A stretch of DNA of 64,000 nt from Roseomonas gilardii. GTDB taxonomy: Bacteria; Pseudomonadota; Alphaproteobacteria; Acetobacterales; Acetobacteraceae. Location: the NCBI RefSeq assembly GCF_001941945.1, contig NZ_CP015583.1, positions 3,045,501 to 3,109,500 on the forward strand, in the 5' to 3' direction. The position numbers were made by a program, and so were the translations under genes. This document shows, one piece after another, positions 43,643 through 52,220 of this stretch; within the stretch, counting starts at the first letter, position 1; every line of letters starts with the position of its first letter. A model generated the notes under the pieces. It was not told the origin of the DNA. It worked only from the letters and a program-made list of their open reading frames with translations, and ran no database searches.

Positions 43643-44364
43643 CGCCGCGTCCCCGGATGCTCCCCGGGCGCTATGCCAGGCGGCGCACCGGACAGCCCCC
43701 CGCCTGCCCCGCCGTGCAGAGCTCCGGACGGCCGGGCCGGGCCACCGGGCAGCGCCCCGCCATCGCCTGCAGGCCGCCCCGGGCTCCCCCCACGTGGCCC
43801 GGCCTGCCCCGATGCCTCGGCCGAGCCCGTGGCGACCCGCTCGACCAGACTGCGCGTGGCCGGAGCCATCAGCCCCTGCATGACACGGCGAAACCCGTCC
43901 ACCGCGGCGGGCCCGGCCTCGCGATAGGCCCGGATCACCGTCTCCCGCTGCCGCTCGAAGAGTCGCCGTTCCAGTGCCCGTCCCGCTTCCGTCAGGCTCA
44001 GCAGCCGCTGCCGCCGGTCGGCCCGGCCCATCGCCTGCTCGACATAGCCGCCCTCTACCAGCGGGGTGAGGACGCGGCCCAGCGACTGCTTGGTGATGTC
44101 CAGGATGGTGAGCAGCTCGCCCACCGTCAGCCCGGGTCGTCGGCCGACGAAGTGCAGCACGCGGTGATGCGCGCGGCCCAGCCCGATCTCGGCCAGCATG
44201 GCATCGGCCCCCGCGGTGAAGTCGCGGTAGCCGAAGAACAGCAGGTCCTGCGCCGCGCGAAGCTCCTCCTCGCGCAGGAAGAGATGCTCACGGCCGGCGG
44301 AGACGGGTGTTTTCTCCTTCACGGCGGAATGTCCTCCCGGAAGCCCGTCAGGCATGGCGGGCAT
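43639..44364 (-). CDS. MarR family transcriptional regulator with long disordered tail
   Basis: A 241-aa protein. Residues about 50-165 form a MarR winged helix: HHRVLHFVGRRPGLTVGELLTILDITKQSLGRVLTPLVEGGYVEQAMGRADRRQRLLSLTEAG. The last about 60 residues are almost entirely Gly, Pro, Ala, Ser and Arg, unusual for MarR. This may be an extension caused by the overlap with the response-regulator gene. It is divergent from ilvE; a palindrome over the ilvE -35 is a likely binding site. ATG 44364 was used; 44355 is possible. Confidence 0.88.
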   Translation of the reverse strand: MPAMPDGLPGGHSAVKEKTPVSAGREHLFLREEELRAAQDLLFFGYRDFTAGADAMLAEIGLGRAHHRVLHFVGRRPGLTVGELLTILDITKQSLGRVLTPLVEGGYVEQAMGRADRRQRLLSLTEAGRALERRLFERQRETVIRAYREAGPAAVDGFRRVMQGLMAPATRSLVERVATGSAEASGQAGPRGGSPGRPAGDGGALPGGPARPSGALHGGAGGGLSGAPPGIAPGEHPGTRR

Positions 44365-44383
44365 GACTCCCTGTTGGGTCAGG

Positions 44384-44417
44384 TTTGTTGACACAAAACG
44401 AAGCAAAGGTCTAGTTT
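44384..44417 (+). promoter_or_regulatory. ilvE promoter with overlapping MarR-type palindrome
   Basis: A clear sigma-70-like promoter: -35 TTGACA (44388-44393), 18-base spacer, -10 TAGTTT (44412-44417). The palindrome TTTGTTGACACAAA (44384-44397) covers the -35 and would let a MarR dimer block RNA polymerase. It lies between the divergent marR and ilvE genes in an unusually AT-rich stretch. Confidence 0.6.
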
Positions 44418-44469
44418 TCGCCCTGTGAAGCAATTTTATTTCTTAAAACACGTCTAAGAGGTTCCAAAC

Positions 44470-45369
44470 ATGTCTCTTCTGCCTTTCGACGACCGCGACG
44501 GCTGGATCTGGATGGATGGTGAGTTCCTCCCCTGGCGCGAGGCGAAGCTGCATGTCCTGACCCACGGCCTGCATTATGCCTCCGGCATCTTCGAGGGCGA
44601 ACGCTGCTATGCCGGAAACATCTTCAAGCTGCGCGAGCATACCGAACGCCTGATCCGGTCCGGACGCCTCCTCGGCTTCGAGATCCCCTTCACCGCCGAC
44701 GAGATCGACGCCGCCTCGATCGAGACCGTGCGCCGCAACGGACATACCGAGGCCTATGTCCGCCCGGTCGCCTGGCGCGGTTCGGAGATGCTGGCCGTCT
44801 CCGCCCAGAAGACGAAGATCCATCTCGCCATCGCCTGCTGGGGCTGGCCGAACCTGTTCGGCGAGAACCGCATGAAAGGCGTCCGACTCGGCATGGCCAA
44901 ATGGCGCCGCCCGGCCCCCGACACGGCCCCCACCGCCTCCAAGGCGTCCGGCCTCTACATGATCGGCACCCTGTCCAAGCATGCGGCGGAGGCCGAGGGC
45001 TTCGACGACGCCATGATGCTCGACTTCAAGGGCGACGTGGCCGAGGCGACCGGCGCCAACGCCTTCTTCGTCTTCGACGGAGAGCTGCACACCCCGACCC
45101 CTGTCTGCTTCCTGGATGGCATCACCCGCCGCACGGTGATGCGCCTCGCCCGGAACCGCCAGATCAAGGTGGTGGAGCGCACCATCCGGGCCGAGGAACT
45201 GCCCAGGGCCACCGAGGTCTTCCTGGCCGGCACCGCCGCCGAGGTGACACCGGTCCGCGCCATCGGCGAACACGCCTATACCCCGGGCCGGATCACCGAG
45301 ACCCTGCTCGCCGACTACGAGAAGCTGGTGCGGATGTCGCCCGAGGAAGTGCACCGCGTCGCGGCCTGA
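44470..45369 (+). CDS. ilvE: Branched-chain amino-acid aminotransferase
   Basis: A 299-aa fold-type IV PLP aminotransferase that interconverts Leu/Ile/Val and their 2-oxo acids. The PLP Lys is Lys158 in TASKASGLYMIGTL. Family stretches are WMDGEFLPWREAKLHVLTHGLHYASGIFEGERCY, ARNRQIKVVERTIRAEEL (substrate loop region) and VFLAGTAAEVTPVRAIGEHAYTPGRITETLLADYEKLV. Length and motifs suit IlvE rather than D-amino-acid transaminase or PabC, although those share the fold. A strong promoter and possible MarR operator lie upstream. Confidence 0.93.
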   Translation: MSLLPFDDRDGWIWMDGEFLPWREAKLHVLTHGLHYASGIFEGERCYAGNIFKLREHTERLIRSGRLLGFEIPFTADEIDAASIETVRRNGHTEAYVRPVAWRGSEMLAVSAQKTKIHLAIACWGWPNLFGENRMKGVRLGMAKWRRPAPDTAPTASKASGLYMIGTLSKHAAEAEGFDDAMMLDFKGDVAEATGANAFFVFDGELHTPTPVCFLDGITRRTVMRLARNRQIKVVERTIRAEELPRATEVFLAGTAAEVTPVRAIGEHAYTPGRITETLLADYEKLVRMSPEEVHRVAA

Positions 45370-45431
45370 CGTGCCCACGGCGGGGCGGGCCATCCGCCCC
45401 AACGACACTTCGCCCCCCCAGGAGCACGATG

Positions 45432-45890
45432 ATGCAGGCCACGACGAACGGATACAGGATTGCATGGGCGTTGCTCCTCCTGCTCGCGGTCGCGAACATC
45501 GCGGGCTATGCCTTCGATCTGTACCAGGCGTTCTGGTGGTTCGACCGCGTCCTGCATGCCTGCACCATCCTCGCCATCACCTTCTGGCTCGCCGTCATCG
45601 TCTTCGCCCCGGCTCTCAGGGCAGGGCCGCCGCATCCGCTCCTGGCCTTCCTCCTGATCGTCGGCATCGGGGTCGCGGTCGGCGCGCTTTGGGAAGTCGC
45701 GGAATGGAGCTTCGACCAGATCGCCCCCGGCAATGTCATCAAGGGCAAGCACGACACGATCCTGGACATCGTCATGGACACTCTCGGCGCCATGGTCGCG
45801 GGCCTCGCGGCCATGCGGTGCCTGCGGTCCCCCGCCCCCGCCGACCCGGCGCGCGGCACGAGGCTGGCACGCCAGGCACCGGAAAGCTGA
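45432..45890 (+). CDS. YjdF/DUF2238-like small membrane protein
   Basis: A 152-aa membrane protein with four hydrophobic segments. Conserved-looking polar residues lie in WWFDRVLHACTI, GALWEVAEWSFDQ and KGKHDTILDIVMDTLGAMVAG. This pattern, with Glu, His and Asp near the ends of helices, is that of the YjdF/DUF2238 family, whose function is not known. AGGAG lies 7 bases before ATG 45432 and 4 bases before ATG 45429; the former was preferred. It follows ilvE by 62 bases. Confidence 0.78.
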   Translation: MQATTNGYRIAWALLLLLAVANIAGYAFDLYQAFWWFDRVLHACTILAITFWLAVIVFAPALRAGPPHPLLAFLLIVGIGVAVGALWEVAEWSFDQIAPGNVIKGKHDTILDIVMDTLGAMVAGLAAMRCLRSPAPADPARGTRLARQAPES

Positions 45891-45930
45891 TCACCATGCA
45901 CCCGCCACTAGCCCAGCAGGAAAACCCCTG

Positions 45931-46455
45931 ATGTTCTTCGACAATTGGTTCGGCCTGCTCCGGGTCGTGGTGGTCGGGACCATCGCCTATCTTTCCTTGG
46001 TGATCCTGCTGCGCAGCTTCGGCAAGCGCACCCTGGCCAAGCTCAACGCCTTCGACCTGGTCGTCACCGTGGCGCTGGGCTCCATCCTGGCCACCGTCCT
46101 GCTGAGCAAGTCGGTCGCCCTGCTGGAAGGCCTGACCGCCTTCGTTCTTCTGGCGACGCTGCAATACGCCATCGCCTGGCTGTCGCTCAGGTCCGAATGG
46201 TTCCGTGACCTGGTGAAGTCCGAGCCGACCCTGCTGCTGCACCAGGGGCGTTACCTTCACGGCGCGATGCGCGAGCAACGCATCACGGAGCCGGAGATCC
46301 TGGCCGCCCTGCGCAATGCCGGTGCCGCCGATCCCCGGCAGGTCGCCGCCGTGGTGCTGGAAAGCGACGGCAGCCTCAGTGTCATCCAGGACGCCGCTCC
46401 GGACGGCGGCGGCAGCCTGGCGAACCTCCGCGGCAGCGGGCAGGAGACAGGCTGA
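45931..46455 (+). CDS. DUF421 (YetF-like) membrane protein
   Basis: A 174-aa protein. Three membrane helices come first (LLRVVVVGTIAYLSLVILLRSFG, LVVTVALGSILATVLL, ALLEGLTAFVLLATLQYAIAWLS), joined by the family motif GKRTLAKLNAFDLVV. The cytoplasmic DUF421 domain follows: SEPTLLLHQGRYLHGAMREQRITEPEILAALRNAG and VVLESDGSLSVI. In Bacillus, YetF relatives affect phospholipid handling during germination. The role here is unknown. It lies 40 bases after the YjdF-like gene. Confidence 0.88.
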   Translation: MFFDNWFGLLRVVVVGTIAYLSLVILLRSFGKRTLAKLNAFDLVVTVALGSILATVLLSKSVALLEGLTAFVLLATLQYAIAWLSLRSEWFRDLVKSEPTLLLHQGRYLHGAMREQRITEPEILAALRNAGAADPRQVAAVVLESDGSLSVIQDAAPDGGGSLANLRGSGQETG

Positions 46456-46632
46456 CCCCCTGGCCGTGACACCGGTCCGCGACACCGCTCCGGGCCGGCG
46501 CGGACGCGGCCCCAGGATGCGCACCGCCCCGCGCGCGCGCCCCTCGCCCGTGCTATCCTCCCCGCCTCGACCCATGGGCACCGCCTGCCCCTGAGCAGCG
46601 CCACCGACCCGCTTCGCGGAGGGACAGCAGAC

Positions 46633-48111
46633 ATGGCCGAGGCCTCCAAGCCAGGCTCCGCCCTTCCCGCCCACAGCGTCGGCCTGGCCGAGCTCCGCCG
46701 TGGGGAGCCCGACCCCGCCAGCCTCCCAGCCGCGCCGCCTGCCCCTCGCCGCGGCCGCGCCACCGCTGCCGGGAGGTTCCGCCGCTGGATGAACGTCCTG
46801 GTCCCGCGTGGCCTGCTCGGCCGCGCCCTGCTGATCGTGCTGGTGCCGATGCTGGTGCTCCAGGGAATCGCCCTGCAACTCTTCTACGGCAACCACCTCG
46901 ACGTCATCTCCCGCCGCCTCGCCGCCGGCATGGCGGGCGAGATCGGCATGGTGGTCGAGATGATCCAGCACGCCCCGTCCGGCTCGGACACGAGCTGGAT
47001 CTTCCGCGAGGCCGCCTGGCGCCTCGACCTCTCCATGGCCTTCGAGCCCGGCGCCATCCTGTCCAGCCGCGACCAGCCGCGCTCCGCCTCCCTGCCCCTG
47101 CTGCCGCTGGAGGAGGATCTGCAGAACGCCCTGCGCGAGCGCCTGCTGCTCCGCTTCGACGCCGACTGGCAGAGCGACCCGCGCAGCGTCATCGTGCGCG
47201 TCCAACTCCCCGACGGCGTGCTTCACGTGGAAGCGCCCCGCAAGCGCCTCTTCACCGGCACGCTCTACCTCTTCGTCATCTGGCTGGTCGGCGCCTCCGC
47301 CCTGCTCTTCCTGATCGCCGCCCTGTTCATGAAGAACCAGGTCCGCGCCCTGCGCCGCCTCGCCGCGGCGGCGGAGGCCTTCGGCATGGGCCGCGACCAG
47401 GGTCCGGTGAAGCCCGAGGGCGCCACCGAGGTCCGTCAGGCCGCCACCGCCTTCAACCGCATGCATGCCCGAATCCGACGCTTCGTCGCCCAGCGCACCG
47501 ACATGCTGGCCGGCATCAGCCACGACCTGCGCACCCCCCTCACCCGCATGCGCCTCGCGCTCGCCATGCTGCCCGTTCCGCCGGACGATCCGGGCTTCGA
47601 GCAGGACATCGCCGACCTCACCCATGACGTGGAGGAGATGGAGCGCATGGTCGCCGGCTACCTCGCCTTCGCGCGCGGCGAGGTGGAGGGCAAGCCTGGC
47701 CCGGTGGACCTTGTTGATCTGGCGCAGCACGTCGCCGCCCGGGCCCGCCGCGACGGCGCCGCCGTTGCCCTGCACGCCCCGGAAACCCTGGTCCTGCCGG
47801 CGCGTGGCGACGCGCTGCGCCGCTGCCTCGCCAACCTCACCGACAATGCCCGCAAGCATGCCGGCCGCATCACGCTGACGGTGGAACGGGTGGACGAGCA
47901 CTGGGCGCAGGTGATCGTGGACGACGATGGCCCCGGCATCCCCCCCGAACAGCGCGAGGAAGCCTTCAAGCCCTTCGCCACGCTCTCCGGCAACAGCACC
48001 GGCCTGGGCCTCGCCATCGCCCGCGACATCGCCCGCGCCCATGGCGGCGACGTGATCCTGGAGGACAGCCCCCTGGGCGGCCTCCGCGCCCGCATCCGCC
48101 TGCCGGCCTGA
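46633..48111 (+). CDS. HAMP sensor histidine kinase (EnvZ-like)
   Basis: A 492-aa inner-membrane kinase. It has a Pro/Arg-rich cytoplasmic N-terminus (1-60), a first membrane helix (ALLIVLVPMLVLQGIALQLF), a periplasmic sensor of about 130 residues and a second helix (LYLFVIWLVGASALLFLIAALFM). A HAMP domain, HisKA with phospho-His in MLAGISHDLRTPLTRMRLAL and HATPase motifs (NLTDNARKHA, DDDGPGIP, GLGLAIARDIARAHGG) complete it. The layout is that of EnvZ. The most likely partner is the OmpR-type regulator at 42944-43642; no other regulator is adjacent. Confidence 0.94.
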   Translation: MAEASKPGSALPAHSVGLAELRRGEPDPASLPAAPPAPRRGRATAAGRFRRWMNVLVPRGLLGRALLIVLVPMLVLQGIALQLFYGNHLDVISRRLAAGMAGEIGMVVEMIQHAPSGSDTSWIFREAAWRLDLSMAFEPGAILSSRDQPRSASLPLLPLEEDLQNALRERLLLRFDADWQSDPRSVIVRVQLPDGVLHVEAPRKRLFTGTLYLFVIWLVGASALLFLIAALFMKNQVRALRRLAAAAEAFGMGRDQGPVKPEGATEVRQAATAFNRMHARIRRFVAQRTDMLAGISHDLRTPLTRMRLALAMLPVPPDDPGFEQDIADLTHDVEEMERMVAGYLAFARGEVEGKPGPVDLVDLAQHVAARARRDGAAVALHAPETLVLPARGDALRRCLANLTDNARKHAGRITLTVERVDEHWAQVIVDDDGPGIPPEQREEAFKPFATLSGNSTGLGLAIARDIARAHGGDVILEDSPLGGLRARIRLPA

Positions 48112-48125
48112 CAAGACAGGACTGC

Positions 48126-48153
48126 TGAGCCGAGAGGATTCCACCCCGGCTCA
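48126..48153 (+). terminator. Hairpin after the histidine kinase gene
   Basis: TGAGCCG (48126-48132) and CGGCTCA (48147-48153) form a 7-bp inverted repeat 14 bases after the kinase stop. It is followed by a lower-GC stretch (48156-48260) that probably holds the promoter of the CHASE2 gene. Confidence 0.5.
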
Positions 48154-48267
48154 TAACCTTGTCCGGCTCGCCTTCCAGAGCGGCCCAGCCGATTAAGTGT
48201 TGCTAAATCGCATCGAAATCATTCAAGTTCCATCATTGAGGGATGGAGCCAAAAAAGAGATGCGGGC

Positions 48268-49983
48268 GTGGGGTTGGTGACGCACCTGTACGGTGTCGCG
48301 CAGCGACTGCTCCGGCGCCTGTTCCCCAGCCGCCTCGGAAAGATAGCACTCGCCATCGTTCCGGTCTGGTTCGCCTTCGGGCCTGATTACTTCGGCTCCG
48401 CTGACAACACCGAGCGCATGTCACGCCAGATGGTGGACCGCCTGCGGGCTTTCGATCCTCCGGCGACGCCATCGGATCGCATCTCGGTGGTGCTGGTGCG
48501 TCATGACACATTCCATGCGCCGGCTCTTGGCGACCGCCAGGAAAGCTGGCCGCCGAGCTTCGCCTTCTGGAGCGAATTGCTCGATTCCCTCTTTCAACGC
48601 AGCCCGCACGCAGTCTTTCTGGATGTGGTGCTCGGCGTCGACCGCCCGCCCTACCAGTACGAGGACTCCCCCGCGCTGAGTCTCAGGGAACTCGCGCAGA
48701 CGCATGACGGTAACCTGGGCTCCCGCTTGGTGCTGGCGGAAGATGGCACGACCGCCATCGCGCGCTGGCAGGCTCATCTCCGCACCAGGAAGGCCGCAAG
48801 CCTGGATGCTCGGACCGCGGTGCAATCTTGCCAGGAAGCCGCCTCCACGCCCGGATGCCTCCGCACTTCGCTGTCCCCATCGCTGGCTGATGTCGTCCCG
48901 GTCGACCGCCGGGCCTTCATCAACTGGGACACCCGCCTGGAAGACCCGCGCCAATACCCGCTCTTCGAAACCTATGGAGAGAGCGGGCCGGACGGCCGAA
49001 AGCTCCCTCCACTTCTTGGTCGGATGCCCGCCACGGTGCTCGCATCCATGGCCTGTTCGTCCGGCGGCCCTTTATCCTCCGCACCGCCAAGCTGGTGCAC
49101 TTCAGGAGAAGCCCCGTCGCAGTCCGGAGCAGGACCACTCGACTGGTTGCAGATCCCGAAGACAGCACAGGACCCGGAACAGCCGCCCCACCCCGCCCTT
49201 CTGCCACGCTGGTCCGTCTATGGCGAAGCGACGATCCCGGACACGGCACAGGATACGGACCTCACCACGGCCGCCTGCACACACTACCCAGCGGAGCAAG
49301 CAAATTCCTTCTTCCGCCGCACCTTCCGCAAGGTTGGCATCGCCTTGCTGTCCGCCCTCCCCGCGTTTGATGACCTGGGCACGAGACGCTTCTTCGATCT
49401 GCCCGCCTTTTCCCTGGATGGCCGACAGCGCGCCCGTCCCACGGACCTGCCCTGCTGGCCATTCCCGGTGATCTTCGCCACCGACCTGCTCCGGCCTGTC
49501 TCGGCAGCCGACGAGGAGGCTCTCGGGAATGCCCTGCGGAACCGGCTCGTCCTGGTGGGAACCGCGCTGGAAAACAGCGGCGACACCATCGTTTCCCCCC
49601 TGCACGGCACCGTGCCCGGCGTCTTCCTGCATGCCGTGGCACTGGACACGATGCTGGCCACAGGACGCCAGTTCCCCGCCCGGCCCGATGACAGGGCGAA
49701 GGGTTGGGCAGCCAACACGGAAAAGGTGGTGAAGAGCGGGATCGTCATTGCCTCCACCTTTGCCATCCTCTTCCCGGTCCTCTGGCCGTCCATGGTGGCT
49801 GCCCTGCTGCTGGCCCTCGGGGCCTTGCTCCTCCCCGCTCTGCTCAGCCCTGAGATCCTCGCCCCGCTGAATGTGGCCGACCTCATGCAGACCGCTCTGG
49901 TCGCCGCCGGCACCGTGATCATTGACGCGGCGAAGGATCGCCTCGTTGCCGCGAAGCGTGACGACACTGAACAAGGATTGTGA
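48268..49983 (+). CDS. CHASE2-domain membrane protein without an output domain
   Basis: A 571-aa protein. A first membrane segment (about 24-43) is followed by a large extracytoplasmic CHASE2 sensor region. Its start reads RISVVLVRHDTFHAPALG...WPPSFAFWSELLDSLFQRSPHAVFLDVVLG. Its end reads ALRNRLVLVGTALENSGDTIVSPLHGTVPGVFLHAVALDTML. Three more hydrophobic segments follow (about 490-560). CHASE2 normally feeds a cyclase, kinase or phosphatase, but here the protein stops after the last helix. The start is GTG 48268. Third codon positions use more A/T than flanking genes. Its stop overlaps the next start (GTGA). Confidence 0.85.
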   Translation: MGLVTHLYGVAQRLLRRLFPSRLGKIALAIVPVWFAFGPDYFGSADNTERMSRQMVDRLRAFDPPATPSDRISVVLVRHDTFHAPALGDRQESWPPSFAFWSELLDSLFQRSPHAVFLDVVLGVDRPPYQYEDSPALSLRELAQTHDGNLGSRLVLAEDGTTAIARWQAHLRTRKAASLDARTAVQSCQEAASTPGCLRTSLSPSLADVVPVDRRAFINWDTRLEDPRQYPLFETYGESGPDGRKLPPLLGRMPATVLASMACSSGGPLSSAPPSWCTSGEAPSQSGAGPLDWLQIPKTAQDPEQPPHPALLPRWSVYGEATIPDTAQDTDLTTAACTHYPAEQANSFFRRTFRKVGIALLSALPAFDDLGTRRFFDLPAFSLDGRQRARPTDLPCWPFPVIFATDLLRPVSAADEEALGNALRNRLVLVGTALENSGDTIVSPLHGTVPGVFLHAVALDTMLATGRQFPARPDDRAKGWAANTEKVVKSGIVIASTFAILFPVLWPSMVAALLLALGALLLPALLSPEILAPLNVADLMQTALVAAGTVIIDAAKDRLVAAKRDDTEQGL

Positions 49984-50348
49984 AAGGCATGACGACCCTG
50001 CGCCCTGTGCTCCTCGTGCTTCTGCTGCTGGCGATGCCTGGTTGGGTCCTCGCCGAGCAGGTCATGAGCGTCGTGGGGGATTCCCTCCGCGTCCAGTATG
50101 ATGACACCTCCGGATGGGTTTCCGTTCCCAGATCCAGCCTCCGGTTGCCTCTTCCGGTCCTGTCGGGCACCGAGACCCGGCTCAAGGTTCGCATCGACGG
50201 CCGTGACGCCACCATCCTTCGCCGGGACGTCCATCTATCCGATTCGTCCACCGCTGCCGGCACCTGCGAGCAGCTCACCTCCCGCCCCCAGACGCGACCC
50301 GGCATCGCCGGCTCCAACACCGGCAGTTGCGTCTACCGCAGCCGCTGA
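49980..50348 (+). CDS. Small secreted protein of unknown function
   Basis: A 122-aa protein with a clear signal peptide (TTLRPVLLVLLLLAMPGWVLA, cleavage near AEQV). The mature part is beta-rich: VMSVVGDSLRVQYDDTSGWVSVPRSSL and ETRLKVRIDGRDATILRRDVHLS, vaguely SH3-like. Two Cys (CEQLTS and SCVYRS) near the C-terminus may form a disulfide. I do not recognise a family. It starts with GTG overlapping the CHASE2 stop; ATG 49989 is an alternative. Translational coupling suggests it works with the CHASE2 protein in the periplasm. Confidence 0.72.
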   Translation: MKGMTTLRPVLLVLLLLAMPGWVLAEQVMSVVGDSLRVQYDDTSGWVSVPRSSLRLPLPVLSGTETRLKVRIDGRDATILRRDVHLSDSSTAAGTCEQLTSRPQTRPGIAGSNTGSCVYRSR

Positions 50349-50403
50349 CCCCCCCCCGTCCGCGGAACGGGGCCACCTGACCGCGGCACCTCTCCCCCCG
50401 GAC

Positions 50404-52080
50404 ATGTCGAGAACTGCGATGCCTGTGCTTCTGTCCTCGATCCCGAAGGCACTCCCTTTGCTGCTTCTGTCAGCCGTGCTGCTGGCCGGCTGCGCCGCTC
50501 GGATCCCCGACCGCAGGGTGAGTGAGGACCCGGAGGTCCACGCCACCGCGCGCCAAGCGATGGCGAGCGCCGCACCTGCCGTCCAGGGGCGCTCCCTATC
50601 GGGGGCCCCCGTCGCACTGGCCGACCGCCCGGTGATCAACAGCCCCGCCCTGCAGCGCGCCCTGCACGACATCCTCGGCCGTGTCGTGGCAGGCTGGACC
50701 GAGACGTCGCCCAGCCCTCCCATCGAGATCTTCGTGCTGGCCGACCGCAGCTATGGCGCCAGCGCGATCCCCGGCAACCAGATCTTCGTGAATCTGGGCG
50801 TCCTCATCGCCGCGGAGTACGAGGACGAGATCGCCTTCGTGCTGGGCCATGAATCCGGCCATGTCCTCCTCGGCCACCTGATGGAACGACGCAGGTGGCA
50901 GGGAGGCGCCCAGCGGGCCATCGGTCTGGCCGCCGACGGCGTCTCCTACGGCACCATGCTGTCGAAAACGCGCGTCACCGCCAGCGCAGGCAGCGGCGTA
51001 AGGACCAGCACCAACCTGGATCAGGCCGACCGCGACGTCATCACCGCCGCGGCCAGCGGCATGCGTCTCGCCTCCACGCTGACCCAGGAGCTGGGCGATG
51101 CGCTGTTCAGCCGGGGGCAGGAAACCCAGGCTGATCAGTTCGGCCTCGATCGCGCCATCAAGGCAGGCTATTCGGCGGAAGGAGCTGCCTCCTTCTTCAA
51201 GGTCCTGGCCGCCTCCGAGAAGCAGCGGGAGCAGGAGGCCGCTGTGCTGCGCGGCAGCATGAACCAGAGCGTCCAGCTTGCCACGACGATCGCCACCCGC
51301 GGCGTGCGCGACCCGACAGGCGGACTCCTCGGCAAGGCTGTCCCGATCGTCTCCCTTGGTTTCGAGAAAGCCTTCTCGCAGGCCGTCAGTCCCCTGACGG
51401 AGCGCTACTTCTCTCTCGAAACCCGCCGCACGGCCTTGCATGACTACGAGGTCAAGCACTGGCCGCAGGCTGTGGAGACGGAGCCCCGCCCCTCACCCTT
51501 CCGTACGGGCAGCCTGGGACGGGAGGTGGCGGAACTCGCCAGGGGCGTGGCCGCCTACGACGAAGTGGATCTGTCCCTTTCCCGGCAGGATCTGCCCACC
51601 GCCGCACGCGCCGCCGAAACGCCCTCCCTCAACCGGCTGCCCGTGCTCCGCGCCATGGCCCGTGCCCATGTGGCCCAGGCGCGCGGCCAAACGGCCGAAG
51701 CCCTACGCGAGGCTGCGCGCGCCCGCACCGCGCCGGAAGCCACGCCGGGTGCCTACACGCTGGAGGCCGAGCTGCTCAACCAGATGGGACAGCACGGTCA
51801 GGCCATCCGGATCCTGGAGGAAGGCGAGACACGCTTCGGCACGCGGGAACCTTTCCTCGTCGCCCGTGCCGGTACCTTCGCGCTGGCCGGCAACACCACG
51901 GCGATGCAGCAGGCACAGCAGGAATGCGACGCCACGGGCGATGCCACGATCGGACGCGCCTGCTACGTCGCCTCGCGACATGGCAGCGAGGACAAGCCCC
52001 AACGCTTCGTGCCCCCATCGACATCCCCACCGAATCTGCTTTCCGACCCGATGAAGTCCCTGCGTCAGCTCTGGCGGTGA
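50404..52080 (+). CDS. M48-family metalloprotease lipoprotein with TPR-like tail
   Basis: A 558-aa protein. The lipoprotein signal is LPLLLLSAVLLAGCAARIP. The zinc site is HESGH (His149, Glu150, His153) and the third ligand is Glu240 in ETQADQFGLDRAIKAGY, the M48 pattern found in BepA/LoiP-like periplasmic peptidases. An insert between them (about 165-215) is Ser/Thr-rich. The C-terminal about 200 residues are helical repeats resembling TPR (ALREAARARTAPEATPGAYTLEAELLNQMGQHGQAIRILEEGE), as in BepA. It is 55 bases after the secreted-protein gene, with shared composition, so one operon is likely. Confidence 0.9.
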   Translation: MSRTAMPVLLSSIPKALPLLLLSAVLLAGCAARIPDRRVSEDPEVHATARQAMASAAPAVQGRSLSGAPVALADRPVINSPALQRALHDILGRVVAGWTETSPSPPIEIFVLADRSYGASAIPGNQIFVNLGVLIAAEYEDEIAFVLGHESGHVLLGHLMERRRWQGGAQRAIGLAADGVSYGTMLSKTRVTASAGSGVRTSTNLDQADRDVITAAASGMRLASTLTQELGDALFSRGQETQADQFGLDRAIKAGYSAEGAASFFKVLAASEKQREQEAAVLRGSMNQSVQLATTIATRGVRDPTGGLLGKAVPIVSLGFEKAFSQAVSPLTERYFSLETRRTALHDYEVKHWPQAVETEPRPSPFRTGSLGREVAELARGVAAYDEVDLSLSRQDLPTAARAAETPSLNRLPVLRAMARAHVAQARGQTAEALREAARARTAPEATPGAYTLEAELLNQMGQHGQAIRILEEGETRFGTREPFLVARAGTFALAGNTTAMQQAQQECDATGDATIGRACYVASRHGSEDKPQRFVPPSTSPPNLLSDPMKSLRQLWR

Positions 52081-52220
52081 ATCTGGCCTCCTGAACGTCA
52101 CCATGCCTGCAACAAGGACGGCAGCGGGATGTTCAGGCGGAAGCCCGGGGCAGACACCGTGGCGCGTTTCCGGTCCACGAGCCGAAGATATGACCGGAGC
52201 CAGGGAGGAAGCAGAACACC

